Assembly (NCBI GenBank): GCA_900466945.1
Contig: UBNV01000002.1
Span: 1 to 64,000 of the forward strand
Length of the DNA stretch: 64,000 nucleotides
DNA from: Hyphomicrobiales bacterium
GTDB taxonomy: Bacteria > Pseudomonadota > Alphaproteobacteria > Rhizobiales > Rhizobiaceae
Direction: 5' to 3'
Shown here one piece after another: positions 25,460 through 34,614 of the stretch. Numbering within the stretch: the first letter of the stretch is position 1; each line of letters opens with the position of its first letter. A model generated the notes under the pieces. It made no database searches and was not told the DNA's origin. It saw only the letters and a list, made by a program, of their open reading frames with translations. A program made the position numbers and the translations under genes.

Positions 25460-26362
25460 TCAGAGCTGCACGCCGGCGCCATGCGCCATTTCGTTTTCCG
25501 GCTCGACATGAATGGTGACCCGCGTGCCGGGAAGCGCATTGTGAACCGCCATTTCCAGCCGGTCGCAGATCACATGCGCATCGCGCACCGTCATCTTCGA
25601 CGGCACGACCAGATCGAAGGCGACGAAGGTGGCAGCCCCCGCCCTTCGCGAGCGCAGGTAATGCACCCCGAGCGAACCCTCGGAATTCTCCTTGATCGCT
25701 TGCTTGATCGCCTCCGCCTCTTCCGGCGACACGGCAATATCCATCAGCCCGGCAACGGATTGCGCGATCACCTTCCAGCCCTGCCAGATGATGTTGAGGG
25801 CGACGAGGATGGCGAGCACCGGATCGAGGATGGCATACCCTGTGACAAGGACGAGAATGAGGCCGATGATGACGCCGATCGAGGTCACGACATCGGACAT
25901 GATATGCTGTCCATCCGCCGACAGCGCCGGCGAACGGTGGCTGCGACCGACCCGGATCAGCAGCGCTGCCCAAGCCGCGTTGATGACCGCTGCAAATGCG
26001 TTGACCGCGAGGCCCAGGAACGGCGCCTCCGGCAGCGTCGGGTTCTGCAGCGCCGGCACCGCCTCGCGGATGATGAGCAGCGCCGCCACCACGATCAGCA
26101 CGCCCTCAAGCACGGCCGAGAGATATTCCGCTTTGTGGTGGCCGTAAGGATGGTCGTCATCAGCCGGCTTTTGCGCGTAGCGAATGACAAAATAGGCAAT
26201 GAAGGCGGCGATCACGTTGACGGTCGATTCCAGTCCGTCGGACAGGAGCGCGACCGAACCCGTGACCCACCAGGCGAGAAGCTTCAGCCCCATGACACCG
26301 AAGGCGAGCGGAATGCCCCAGAAGGCAATGCGCCGCACCAGATTGTCTTCCTTCGCCACCAT
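25460..26362 (-). CDS. Cation diffusion facilitator (CDF) family metal transporter
   Basis: 300 residues with about six membrane helices (residues 10-200) and a C-terminal cytoplasmic domain. Metal-binding signatures are LLSDGLEST in helix 2 and [16 protein letters not shown] in helix 5; the loop [20 protein letters not shown] carries the conserved His/Asp pattern. CDF proteins export Zn2+, Fe2+, Mn2+ or Cd2+ by proton antiport; the [10 protein letters not shown] branch is common in rhizobia but the metal cannot be assigned. Lies upstream of queF. Confidence 0.9.
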   Translation of the reverse strand: MVAKEDNLVRRIAFWGIPLAFGVMGLKLLAWWVTGSVALLSDGLESTVNVIAAFIAYFVIRYAQKPADDDHPYGHHKAEYLSAVLEGVLIVVAALLIIREAVPALQNPTLPEAPFLGLAVNAFAAVINAAWAALLIRVGRSHRSPALSADGQHIMSDVVTSIGVIIGLILVLVTGYAILDPVLAILVALNIIWQGWKVIAQSVAGLMDIAVSPEEAEAIKQAIKENSEGSLGVHYLRSRRAGAATFVAFDLVVPSKMTVRDAHVICDRLEMAVHNALPGTRVTIHVEPENEMAHGAGVQL

Positions 26363-26407
26363 GGCCTTCTTCCCTGCAGATGCGAGTGAATTGCAGACGC
26401 AATCCTC

Positions 26408-26442
26408 AAAACGACAAAACCGCCCGGCAAAGCGGGCGGTTC
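26408..26442 (-). terminator. Terminator of the disrupted SDR gene
   Basis: On the minus strand ACCGCCCG pairs with CGGGCGGT around CTTTGC and is followed by TTTGTCGTTTT. It separates the SDR gene from the CDF-queF unit downstream. Confidence 0.75.
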
Positions 26443-26598
26443 GTTTGAATGTCGGCAGTGTAATGGCGAAGGGTTAAGGCGAGGTCAAGGCGGAAGATGG
26501 GGTTTGCACTGGTGGCGGAAATGCGGAGCGAGGCATTGTGCCGCCACCTGCACACCTCATGGCGTGCAACCATTGCTATCCGCAATGGTCTCTCCTCC

Positions 26599-27477
26599 TC
26601 ACGCGCCCCCCCCGATCAAACCCGACGCAAAATTCCAGAGTCGATCCGCATTGCCATTGTCGACGGCATAGGCGGGCACGCCATCAGGAAAGGTCTCCGG
26701 CCGCGCCTGGCGGACGGGCGCCTCACTACAATTGTCGAAATAGCGTCCGCTCACTCCCTCCATCAGGGGAGACGCTGCCAGAAGCACGGAGGTCGCCGCA
26801 CCTTGCGCGGGGGTCTTGCGAAGATGCTCCGGCGTCACGAGGCCGCCGGTGTGGCGCTGCAGGTTTGTCGCAATGGCACCGGGATTGAGCGCGTTGGCCA
26901 CGATACCGTCATCGACCCAGCGATCGGCGATCCCGACAGAAAGCAAAATGCAGGCTGTCTTGGATTGCGCATAGGCGAGCAGCGGATTGTAGGGAATGAA
27001 CTGGAAATGCGGATCATCCCAGAAGATCGGCCCGAACAGGGTGCCTGAAGACGCGACGCTCACGACCCTCGCACCCTTGGCTTGCGCCAGATGACGCCGA
27101 AGGCCCAGCGTCAGCGCGAAATGCCCGAGATAATTCGTCGCGAACTGCATCTCAAAACCAGCCGACGTTCGCTCGAGCGTGGGCAAGGCCATGATGCAAG
27201 CATTGTTGATTAGGGCATCGACGGGACCGCTCCAGGCCTCAACGAAGCGGTGCACGGATTGCAGATCGCCGAGATCGAGCCGGCGAACGAATATGGCCGG
27301 GTTGCCGGTCTCCTCACGCAAAACTCGAGCCACCGCCTCGGCGGCATCGGGACGCCTCGCGGCAATCGTAATTTGAGCACCGGCGGCGGCCAGCGCACGC
27401 GTTGTTTCCGTGCCGATGCCGCTTGCTCCACCAGTGACGATGATCGTCTTGCCATGCAGATCGACACCATCAAGCAC
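26599..27477 (-). CDS. SDR family oxidoreductase, N-terminus split off by an amber codon
   Basis: As an open frame it starts at GTG 27477 and gives 292 residues: Rossmann motif TGGASGIG, NNACIM, catalytic Ser in SVASSG and YAQSK. The same frame continues upstream to ATG 27522, which has a GAGAGAAG ribosome site, as MPIETEFGFSSTAA, then TAG at 27478-27480, then GTG. From family knowledge this type of SDR usually reads ...STAAEV..G.DL.GK, so a GAG-to-TAG change at residue 15 would explain it. Translation may restart at GTG directly after the stop, or the gene is a recent pseudogene. It is divergent from a LysR regulator. Confidence 0.75.
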   Translation of the reverse strand: MLDGVDLHGKTIIVTGGASGIGTETTRALAAAGAQITIAARRPDAAEAVARVLREETGNPAIFVRRLDLGDLQSVHRFVEAWSGPVDALINNACIMALPTLERTSAGFEMQFATNYLGHFALTLGLRRHLAQAKGARVVSVASSGTLFGPIFWDDPHFQFIPYNPLLAYAQSKTACILLSVGIADRWVDDGIVANALNPGAIATNLQRHTGGLVTPEHLRKTPAQGAATSVLLAASPLMEGVSGRYFDNCSEAPVRQARPETFPDGVPAYAVDNGNADRLWNFASGLIGGGA

Positions 27478-27522
27478 CTAGGCGGCGGTGGATGAAAAAC
27501 CGAATTCTGTTTCAATGGGCAT
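27478..27522 (-). pseudogene. Original N-terminal segment of the SDR gene with premature amber stop
   Basis: ATG 27522 opens a 14-codon frame (MPIETEFGFSSTAA) ended by TAG 27478-27480, in the same frame as and touching the GTG of the 26599-27477 coding region. The ribosome site before ATG 27522 and the family-like N-terminus indicate this is the ancestral start of the SDR gene. Confidence 0.7.
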
Positions 27523-27586
27523 TTTTGGCTTCTCTCTTTGGATTTCACTTGCACCACAGATAGAACGCCGCCACTGTCCTGATAAT

Positions 27587-28543
27587 ATGGACGCAGCCGC
27601 ACAGACAAATGAGTCATTCAGGACAGTGTCCGCCCTGCCGCCGGCCGAGCTGGCGGCTTTCCTCGCTGTGGCGCAATATGGCGGCTTCCGGATTGCCGGC
27701 CGAAATACCGGCCTGAGTTCCTCGGCTGTGAGCCATGCGGTGGCGAGCCTGGAGACCCGCCTGTCCGTCCAGTTGTTCCGGCGAACGACACGCAGCGTCT
27801 CGCTGACTGAGGCCGGACGGACATTTTTCGAACGCGTGGCGCCAGCCGTGGCAGAGATCGCCAAAGCAGTCAGCGAACTCGGAGACTATGCGCATCGACC
27901 GACCGGAATGCTGCGCATCAATGCGGACGCGACGGCGGCAGAACAGGTGCTTGAGCCCCTCATTCTGGACTTCATCAAGGCCTATCCGGACATGCGGGTG
28001 GAGATCGTCTCAGAACGCCGCCTCGTCGACATCGCCGAGGACGGTTTCGATTGTGGCATCCGCACTGCGGCCCTGGTACCGAGTGACATGGTCTCTGTTC
28101 CAATCGGTCCGATGCAGCAGCACATCGTTGTCGGCTCACCCGCCTATCTGGCAGACAGTGCCGCATTGAAATCGCCGGCTGACTTGGCTCGGCACAGGTG
28201 CATACAGCTGCGCATGCCAAGCGGCGTTCCCTATCGCTGGGAGTTCCAGGCGAAGGGCGAAGTTGTGACCGTCGAAACCCATGGCGGGTTGGTCCTGGAC
28301 AATTCCCGCCTGATCATGGCGGCGGCGATCGCAGGCTTCGGCCTGGGCTACATCACGCGCTGGATGGCTGGCCCGGCTCTCGCGGCAGGCGCGCTGCAGC
28401 AGGTGCTGACCGACTGGACACCAGCCTATCCCGGTCTCTGCCTCTACTATCCCAAACACCGCCACATGAGCGTAGGCATGCGGGCGTTTCTGGCCTTTGC
28501 CCGGAGGCAGTCGTCGAACGGACCGCCAGCGCAAGAGCCGTGA
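27587..28543 (+). CDS. LysR family transcriptional regulator
   Basis: 318 residues from ATG 27587; the frame is open further upstream but that part overlaps the divergent gene start. N-terminal winged HTH (LAAFLAVAQYGGFRIAGRNTGLSSSAVSHAVASLETRLSVQLFRRTTRSVSLTEAG) and C-terminal periplasmic-binding-like effector domain. The sequence belongs to the AaeR/DhcR-like group in which the neighbour is commonly an SDR oxidoreductase. Only 64 bp separate the two divergent starts, so it probably controls the SDR gene and itself from the same site. Confidence 0.9.
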   Translation: MDAAAQTNESFRTVSALPPAELAAFLAVAQYGGFRIAGRNTGLSSSAVSHAVASLETRLSVQLFRRTTRSVSLTEAGRTFFERVAPAVAEIAKAVSELGDYAHRPTGMLRINADATAAEQVLEPLILDFIKAYPDMRVEIVSERRLVDIAEDGFDCGIRTAALVPSDMVSVPIGPMQQHIVVGSPAYLADSAALKSPADLARHRCIQLRMPSGVPYRWEFQAKGEVVTVETHGGLVLDNSRLIMAAAIAGFGLGYITRWMAGPALAAGALQQVLTDWTPAYPGLCLYYPKHRHMSVGMRAFLAFARRQSSNGPPAQEP

Positions 28544-28615
28544 CGACCCTGCCGCTCGCGGGCTATGCCGTCTCTTAATCGGCAGCGGGGCGCCGAAGCG
28601 CCCCACCCTATCCCC

Positions 28616-30799
28616 TCATGCCGCCTTCACCCTCTTCCGTTTCGCCAGCTTCTCCACCACATTCTCGATCATCCGCATGCCGGCGTCGCCGCCGAGTGTC
28701 ATGATCGATTCCGGGTGGAATTGGACGGCTGCGACCGGTTCTCGCGTGTGTTCGATGCCCATGATCGTGCCGTCTTCACTCTCTGCGGTGATCATGAAAT
28801 CACGGTGCAGCGTCGCCGGATCGGCGAAGATCGAGTGGTAGCGACCGACCGTGACTTCCTTGCCCAGACCTTCGAAGACGAGGCCAGCTTCCAGAACCCG
28901 GATGCGCGACGGCTTGCCGTGCATGGGCACAGCCAGCTGACGCAGGTCGCCGCCATAGGCTTCGGCCAGCGCCTGCAGGCCGAGGCAGACGCCAAAGATC
29001 GGCAATTCGCGCGCCCGCGCTTTCTTGATCGTCGCCTTGCAGTCGAAATCCGAAGGTGAACCCGGGCCAGGCGACAGCACCACGAGATCCGGATTGAGAC
29101 GGTCGAAGATCTCCTCCGGCACCGGCGTGCGCACGGTGTTCACCGTCGCTCCGGTCTGGCGGAAATAATTGGCCAGCGTGTGGACGAAACTATCCTCGTG
29201 ATCAACCAAAAGGATGTTCACGCCCTCACCCACCCGCGCGACGCCGCGCTTGGACTTCGGATCGGACTTGGCGTCGCGGATGGCGGCGATCATGGCGGAG
29301 GCCTTCAGTTCGGTTTCGGCTTCTTCTTCATGCGGGTCGCTGTCGTTGAGCAATGTGGCACCGGCGCGCACTTCGGCAATGCCGTCCTTGATGCGAACGG
29401 TGCGGAGCGTCAGGCCCGTGTTCATGTCACCGTTGAAGCCGACCATGCCGATTGCCCCACCATACCAGGCGCGCGGGCTCTTCTCGTGTTTCTCGATGAA
29501 GCGCATGGCCCAGAGCTTTGGCGCACCTGTCACGGTGACGGCCCAAGCATGGGAGAGGAAGCCGTCAAAGGCATCCATGCCGTCGCGCAGGCGACCCTCG
29601 ATGTGATCGACGGTGTGGATGAGGCGCGAATACATTTCGATCTGGCGGCGGCCGATCACCTTGACCGAGCCCGGCTCGCAGACGCGGCTCTTGTCGTTGC
29701 GGTCGACGTCGGAGCACATGGTGAGCTCGCTCTCGTCCTTCTTGGAGTTCAAGAGTTTCAGGATCTGCGCCGAATCCTCGATCGGGTCGGCGCCGCGGCG
29801 GATCGTGCCGGAGATCGGGCAGGTCTCGATGCGGCGGCCGTTCACCCGCACGAACATTTCCGGCGAGGCGCCGACGAGATATTCCTGGTTTCCAAGATTG
29901 ATGAAGAAGGAATAGGGCGAGGGATTGATTTCCTTTAGCCGCTTGGAGATCTGCGACGGCTTCGAGTCACAGCGCTCCATGAACTTCTGGCCGGGAACGA
30001 CCTCGAACAGGTCGCCCTTGCGGAAGCTCTCCTTGGCCTTGGTCACCAGTTCGGCATATTCGCCCGGACGGTGATCGCCGCGTGGCGGGATCGTATCGAC
30101 GTGCTTGAATGGCTCAGGCGCGATCTCTTCCAACTGGCCGACAGTCGTTACATCGCCCTTGGTGAAGTCGTAGCGGTCGATCCAGGCCTTGGCAGAATAG
30201 TGGTCGACGACCAGGATCTCGTCGGGGAGAAAAAGCACCATGTCGCGCTGGTCATCGGGACGGACAAGCTTCAGGTCGATGGCGTCGAACTGGAAGGCAA
30301 GGTCGTAGCCGAAGGCGCCGAACAGGCCGATGGCAGCATCTTCTTCCGAATAGAACAGTCCGGTGATGGCGCGCAGCACAGTGAAGACCGTCGGCATCTT
30401 CGAGCGCTCTTCCTCGGTGAAGACGCGTGACGGAAGCTTGACGTCGAGATCGAGACGCGTGGCGGTGCGCTCACCCAGAGCCAGATCCTCGACGGAGGCA
30501 AGCGCCTCGACGATCATGGTGAGCAGCGCTTCGCCGCGGCCGTTATAGGCTTCGATCCAGACCTTGCGGCCGAAGGAGGAAATGCCGAGCGGCGGATCGA
30601 CGATCGCGGTGTCCCAGCGGGTATAGCGACCGGGATATTCGTAGTTCGAGGAAAAGACGGCACCACGCCGCTCGTCGAGCTTGTCGACATAGCTGGAAAC
30701 GGCATCGGCATAGGGCGTCGGGCGGCGCTTGCGCGAAACGGTCACACCGCCGCGCGTCTGATAGGCTTCCGAGCCGTCTTCCTGCAAAATCGTCGACAT
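28616..30799 (-). CDS. trpE(G): Anthranilate synthase, fused TrpE-TrpG
   Basis: 727 residues. The first ~510 residues are the TrpE chorismate-binding domain ([77 protein letters not shown]); the last ~200 are the TrpG glutamine amidotransferase (VLSPGPGSP, catalytic Cys in FGVCLGLQA, His/Glu in VQFHPES). It converts chorismate plus glutamine to anthranilate, the first step of tryptophan synthesis. The single-chain form and the upstream trpL attenuator are the arrangement known from Sinorhizobium meliloti. Confidence 0.96.
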   Translation of the reverse strand: MSTILQEDGSEAYQTRGGVTVSRKRRPTPYADAVSSYVDKLDERRGAVFSSNYEYPGRYTRWDTAIVDPPLGISSFGRKVWIEAYNGRGEALLTMIVEALASVEDLALGERTATRLDLDVKLPSRVFTEEERSKMPTVFTVLRAITGLFYSEEDAAIGLFGAFGYDLAFQFDAIDLKLVRPDDQRDMVLFLPDEILVVDHYSAKAWIDRYDFTKGDVTTVGQLEEIAPEPFKHVDTIPPRGDHRPGEYAELVTKAKESFRKGDLFEVVPGQKFMERCDSKPSQISKRLKEINPSPYSFFINLGNQEYLVGASPEMFVRVNGRRIETCPISGTIRRGADPIEDSAQILKLLNSKKDESELTMCSDVDRNDKSRVCEPGSVKVIGRRQIEMYSRLIHTVDHIEGRLRDGMDAFDGFLSHAWAVTVTGAPKLWAMRFIEKHEKSPRAWYGGAIGMVGFNGDMNTGLTLRTVRIKDGIAEVRAGATLLNDSDPHEEEAETELKASAMIAAIRDAKSDPKSKRGVARVGEGVNILLVDHEDSFVHTLANYFRQTGATVNTVRTPVPEEIFDRLNPDLVVLSPGPGSPSDFDCKATIKKARARELPIFGVCLGLQALAEAYGGDLRQLAVPMHGKPSRIRVLEAGLVFEGLGKEVTVGRYHSIFADPATLHRDFMITAESEDGTIMGIEHTREPVAAVQFHPESIMTLGGDAGMRMIENVVEKLAKRKRVKAA

Positions 30800-30847
30800 G
30801 TCTGTCCTTTTCCGTTCTTCGAGGCCCTCTCCCGGCGCCTTGAATAC

Positions 30848-30893
30848 AAAAAAGCCGCCTCAGGAGATTTTCCGGGCGGCTTTGGGGTCAATC
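30848..30893 (-). terminator. trp attenuator terminator
   Basis: On the minus strand AAAGCCGCC pairs with GGCGGCTTT around a 15-base loop and runs into a T6 tract, 49 bp before the trpE(G) start and about 30 bp after the trpL stop. In the S. meliloti system termination here releases a small leader RNA (rnTrpL) when tryptophan is ample. Confidence 0.88.
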
Positions 30894-30922
30894 GTCTGAA
30901 GACATGACTGGTCAAGGCCGCG

Positions 30923-30967
30923 TCAGCGTGCCCACCACCATGCAAAGGTCTTCGATACGATCTTCAT
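30923..30967 (-). CDS. trpL: trp operon leader peptide TrpL
   Basis: A 14-codon ORF, MKIVSKTFAWWWAR, with three consecutive Trp codons near its end; the tail WWWAR is the same as in the S. meliloti leader peptide. Ribosome stalling on the UGG codons when Trp-tRNA is scarce should prevent the terminator at 30848-30893 from forming. A well-spaced promoter places the transcription start at or within two bases of the ATG, so the peptide is probably translated from a leaderless 5' end, as described for S. meliloti. Confidence 0.92.
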   Translation of the reverse strand: MKIVSKTFAWWWAR

Positions 30968-30974
30968 GGCGAAA

Positions 30975-31003
30975 TGCATAGCGTGAGGCCCGCGCCTTAG
31001 CAA
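30975..31003 (-). promoter_or_regulatory. Promoter of trpL-trpE(G)
   Basis: Minus-strand -35 TTGCTA (30998-31003), 17-bp spacer, -10 TATGCA (30975-30980). The predicted start falls 6-8 bases on, at 30967-30969, i.e. at the A of the trpL ATG. Confidence 0.75.
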
Positions 31004-31085
31004 GAGCGTTTTGCCATGCTCGAGTGATGAACTTTTCGGCGGCTCGCGCCTTTTTGACCCAGGGACTGGGGAACAGGGAGACGAG

Positions 31086-32075
31086 ATGACGAAGACGAAA
31101 TCGCGGGTCGCAATCGGCCTCATTCTCGCCTGGCCACTCGCAACCGGGCTGAGTTTACCGGCGCGCGGCCCCTTGCCCAAGGCCCGGCCGGAGATCGCCG
31201 CGCCGGCGCAGGGACCGGAGGTGGAAGCCGCCGACAGTAGGGTCGCGGACGAACCAGCGGCCGTTCCGACCCCGCAGAAAAAGCCGGCGCCCCCGACCGA
31301 GCAGGGTGCGGGTGAGAGCCCCGAGCCCGGCAAGTCCGAGGCATCGGACAGGCAAGCGGAGGAGGAGGACACAGACGTTGCGGATGAGCCGCAAAACCAG
31401 TCGAAGACAAAGGAAACGAGGGACGCCGAGAAAGACAAGGCTGGCGACGAGACAAAGCAGGCCGACGACCCGGAGAAGGAAGTCGCCCCGGTCGATCCGC
31501 CGCCGCCGGCCGAAGACCCGAAGGCGCTGGCCGCCTGCCTCGCTGATCTCAAGGCGATCGGCGCGAGCTTCGACACCGACCCAGCCATCGACGACGCAGG
31601 CGGCTGCGGCATCTCGGCTCCCATCACGCTGAAGAAGGTCCTGCCCGACGTCACCCTGGAGCCGGAAGCCACGATCCGCTGCGATACCGCGCTGCAGCTG
31701 GCGCGCATGACCCGGGACATGCTGAAGCCCGCGGCCGAAGCCGCCTATCCCGACAGAAAAGCCTTCACCGGAATCCGCCAGGCCTCGGGCTATGTCTGCC
31801 GCAATCGCAACAGCGCCGAGACGGGCAAGGTCTCCGAACACGCCTATGGCAATGCGATCGACATTGCGGGGCTGCGCTTCGGCGATGTGGAGGAGCCAGT
31901 GATGATCGCCAAGCAGGATGATGGCACTGCGCAAGCCGCCTTCCAGCGCGCCTTCAACGCATTCGCCTGCCTCTATTTCACAACCGTGCTTTCGCCCGGC
32001 AGCGACCCCACGCATCAGGACCACATGCATCTCGACGTGATCGAGCGGAAGAGCGGTTTTCGCTATTGCCGATGA
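31086..32075 (+). CDS. Extensin-like family protein (M15-type peptidase fold)
   Basis: 329 residues from ATG 31086 after GGGAGACGAG. A hydrophobic N-terminus (residues 8-25) suggests export or membrane anchoring. Residues ~35-150 are low-complexity, rich in Pro, Glu, Asp and Lys. The C-terminal extensin-like domain keeps the zinc-peptidase-type ligands His~252 and Asp~259 (SEHAYGNAIDIAG) and His~315 (HQDHMHLDV), with paired Cys (GGCG, RCDT, GYVCRNR, FACLY, RYC). It may trim cell-wall peptides; activity is not established. It stands divergent from trpL. Confidence 0.88.
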   Translation: MTKTKSRVAIGLILAWPLATGLSLPARGPLPKARPEIAAPAQGPEVEAADSRVADEPAAVPTPQKKPAPPTEQGAGESPEPGKSEASDRQAEEEDTDVADEPQNQSKTKETRDAEKDKAGDETKQADDPEKEVAPVDPPPPAEDPKALAACLADLKAIGASFDTDPAIDDAGGCGISAPITLKKVLPDVTLEPEATIRCDTALQLARMTRDMLKPAAEAAYPDRKAFTGIRQASGYVCRNRNSAETGKVSEHAYGNAIDIAGLRFGDVEEPVMIAKQDDGTAQAAFQRAFNAFACLYFTTVLSPGSDPTHQDHMHLDVIERKSGFRYCR

Positions 32076-32133
32076 CCGATGCGACAAAGGGCGGCGCATC
32101 GCTGCGCCGCCCTGTCATGCGTGAACGCTCGTG

Positions 32134-34380
32134 TCAGAACTTTTGCGTGAGCGAGATTTTGAAGGTCCGGCCGGGCTCGGAATAGAATTCGCGAGCCTGG
32201 GCAGACGAGTTCGTACGCACCGAGGCATAGTCGTAATAGGTCTTGTCGAAGACGTTGTAGATCCCGGCAGTGATCCGCATGCCGTTGAGCTGTTCCGGTT
32301 CCCACCAGGCGTTGAGATCGACGACGCCGTAGCCCTCCGTCTCGAAGTAGTTGGTGCCCGACGCGCCCTTGTTGTCGTCGTCGCGGGAGGCGCCAACGCC
32401 GATGAAGTCTGCGCCGACGCCCCAGAACTCCGTGTCGTAGCCGACGCTCGCAACAGCCTTGATCGGGGCGACAGAGCGGAGGAAAGTGTCGTTCTCCAGA
32501 TCGTTGCCTTTGGCATAGGCAAGCCCAGCGCTGATCCGGAAACCATTGTCGAAGCGTTTGTGGGCGCCGAGCTCGATCCCGTATATTTCGGCATCGGAGA
32601 TGTTGAGGTACTGCGAAATGCCGGCGGGATAACTGGCCAGCGAATAGCCGAGCGCGGCGGCTTCAGCGGAGGTCAGACCACGGGCGTCGATGAAGTTCTT
32701 GTAGCGATTGTAGAACATCGAGACGCGTGCGCCCATGTCCTCGTCACCAAGCTTGGCGCCGACTTCGAAGCCGTTGCTGGTTTCGGATTCGAGATCCGGA
32801 TTGCCAAGCCGCAGATAGGTGCCAGCCCCGCCATAAGAGCTGTAGAGCTCCGAGGATGTCGGTGCACGGAAGCCCATGGCCCACTGGCCGAAGATTTCGA
32901 CATCCTGCGAGAAGGCATAGCTTGCCCGCAGCTTCGGCGAGATCGCCATGTCCTCGAAACCATCAGGCAGGGAGGGATTGCTGTAGTTGCGATCGAAGGC
33001 ATCGGTCATGACCGGTTCGTGGCGGATCCAGTCGAAGCGCAGGCCGGGCGTCAGCGTAAGACCAGTGTCGGCAACGGCAAAGTCGTCGTCCAGATAGAGG
33101 CCGATGCGCTTGCTCTCGACTTTTGGCGTGTCGGCCTGGTTCGTATGCAGGAAAGAGCACGTGTGGAACGGCGGCAGAGGTCCGGCCGGGCAATTGTCAT
33201 ATCCCGACGAATATTGTTCCGAAGTGCCTGACGCGATGTCGAAGCCGAAGGTAAAGGTGTGCTGAAGCGGACCGGTCGTCAGCTCTTTCTGAAGCGCGCC
33301 GACGAGCCCGATCGCACGTTCGGTATTGTCGTTTTCCCGTCCGATCTCGCCGATGACGGAGGTGGAGCGGTAGCCGGTATAGCCCTCCATCGTCCGGTTC
33401 TTCTGCCAGTAGAGCGATGCCCAGGCATTGGAAACCGGTGCATCTTCCGACTCCGCTTCGAATTCATAGTCGAGCGAAACACGGTCACGCTCGGTGTCCT
33501 TCTGGGTGAAGTAGTCGTCTTCACGGTAGTTGCCGGCAACCGACTGGCTGTTCTTGGCGTTGGTGTCGCGGTCGCGGCGGAAGCGTTCGGCGGTCAGGCC
33601 GATCATGTGGCCGCCTTCCAAATCCTGGCGCAGTTTGAAGAGCAGGTTGTGCTGATCATAGTCGGAAGGGTTGGCCTCCGTGCGGGTCGCACCGAGTTCG
33701 TCAATATCTCCGTTGGTGTCGCGCTCATGGCCCCTCTTGTAGCCACCCTGGAAGAGCACCGAGGTGTTCTCGACTTTGCGAGCGCCCGCAATGGAGGTTT
33801 CGAAGCTGCGATCGGCGCTGTCGTAGGTCGTCTTCACGACGGCGCCCCAGTCCCTGTCCGGCCGGATCAGGTCGTCTGCGGTCAAGGTCCTCAGACCAAG
33901 GACACCCCCGAGTGCACCGCTGCCGGCACGGCTGGAATCCGCGCCGCGCATGACGTCGACCGCCGAGAGAGAGCCGAAGCTGAACGAATCGACGCCGCCG
34001 CTCGCGCTGCGTGTCGCGTCGAAGATGTAGGGCACCGGGATGCCGTCGACGGTCGTTAGAACGCGACTGCCCTCGAGACCACGAATGTTGACGGCACCGG
34101 TGCTCCGGTTGAAGTTCACCCCCGGCTCCGCCACGCGACCGAGATCTTCGATGCTGGTGATCTGCTTCGCCTCGATCTCCTCCGCAGTCGTCTCTGTGGC
34201 GAGCGGCGTATCCGCCACAGATCCGGCCGGAACGCGTTTCCCCTTCACCACGATCGTCTGCAGCTGCGTCTCGTCCTGGCTTGCCGTCGTGGCGTCCTGG
34301 GCGTGCGCGGGGAGGATGGCGGAGACTGCCACGAGTGCGGTGCAGGCGAGCAGAAGGAGTCTGGCGGACGGGGAGCCCAT
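32134..34380 (-). CDS. TonB-dependent heme/hemoglobin receptor (ShmR/HmuR type)
   Basis: 748 residues with signal peptide (cleavage after AHA near residue 27), TonB-box region (TIVVKGKR), plug domain (GVNFNRSTGAVNIRGLEGSRVLTTVDGIP, RGADSSRAGSGALGG) and a C-terminal 22-strand barrel ending in TFKISLTQKF with terminal Phe. The plug sequence and the GFRAPTSSELY...GNPDLESETSNGFE segment are those of the hemoglobin/heme-binding receptor family. It imports heme iron across the outer membrane with TonB energy. Two TGA-N9-TCA boxes upstream (34511-34552) imply iron-responsive (RirA-type) repression. AAAGGA lies 9 bases before the ATG. Confidence 0.9.
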   Translation of the reverse strand: MGSPSARLLLLACTALVAVSAILPAHAQDATTASQDETQLQTIVVKGKRVPAGSVADTPLATETTAEEIEAKQITSIEDLGRVAEPGVNFNRSTGAVNIRGLEGSRVLTTVDGIPVPYIFDATRSASGGVDSFSFGSLSAVDVMRGADSSRAGSGALGGVLGLRTLTADDLIRPDRDWGAVVKTTYDSADRSFETSIAGARKVENTSVLFQGGYKRGHERDTNGDIDELGATRTEANPSDYDQHNLLFKLRQDLEGGHMIGLTAERFRRDRDTNAKNSQSVAGNYREDDYFTQKDTERDRVSLDYEFEAESEDAPVSNAWASLYWQKNRTMEGYTGYRSTSVIGEIGRENDNTERAIGLVGALQKELTTGPLQHTFTFGFDIASGTSEQYSSGYDNCPAGPLPPFHTCSFLHTNQADTPKVESKRIGLYLDDDFAVADTGLTLTPGLRFDWIRHEPVMTDAFDRNYSNPSLPDGFEDMAISPKLRASYAFSQDVEIFGQWAMGFRAPTSSELYSSYGGAGTYLRLGNPDLESETSNGFEVGAKLGDEDMGARVSMFYNRYKNFIDARGLTSAEAAALGYSLASYPAGISQYLNISDAEIYGIELGAHKRFDNGFRISAGLAYAKGNDLENDTFLRSVAPIKAVASVGYDTEFWGVGADFIGVGASRDDDNKGASGTNYFETEGYGVVDLNAWWEPEQLNGMRITAGIYNVFDKTYYDYASVRTNSSAQAREFYSEPGRTFKISLTQKF

Positions 34381-34501
34381 GCGAATGTCCTTTCATAAGG
34401 CCAGTAGAGATCTATCCCGCACCCTGAAAGCGGGTGCAGGCTGGCCGAACGTGATTGCGTCAAAACCGGGGCGGCGCTGAATTTTCGCCGCAATCACGCC
34501 C

Positions 34502-34556
34502 TATAAAACATGATTAGTCGAGTCAACATATAAAACATGATTCTTTTAATCATGAT
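34502..34556. promoter_or_regulatory. Tandem iron-responsive (IRO/RirA-type) boxes before the heme receptor gene
   Basis: Two copies of TGA-N9-TCA, the rhizobial iron-responsive operator pattern, occur at 34511-34525 and 34538-34552, each inside a direct 14-bp repeat TATAAAACATGATT (34502-34515 and 34529-34542; period 27 bp). The second is also a perfect palindrome CATGATT-N5-AATCATG. The region is very AT-rich and lies 120-180 bp before the receptor start. Confidence 0.7.
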
Positions 34557-34614
34557 TTGTGATAGCCATCACCGTGACGGAAATATCACGGTATCTTGGT
34601 GAGCGGTGCGGCGG

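Noticed and set aside
26408..26442. Attenuator or riboswitch for the CDF transporter gene
   Set aside because: The hairpin and its T-tract are better placed as the terminator of the upstream SDR gene on the same strand.
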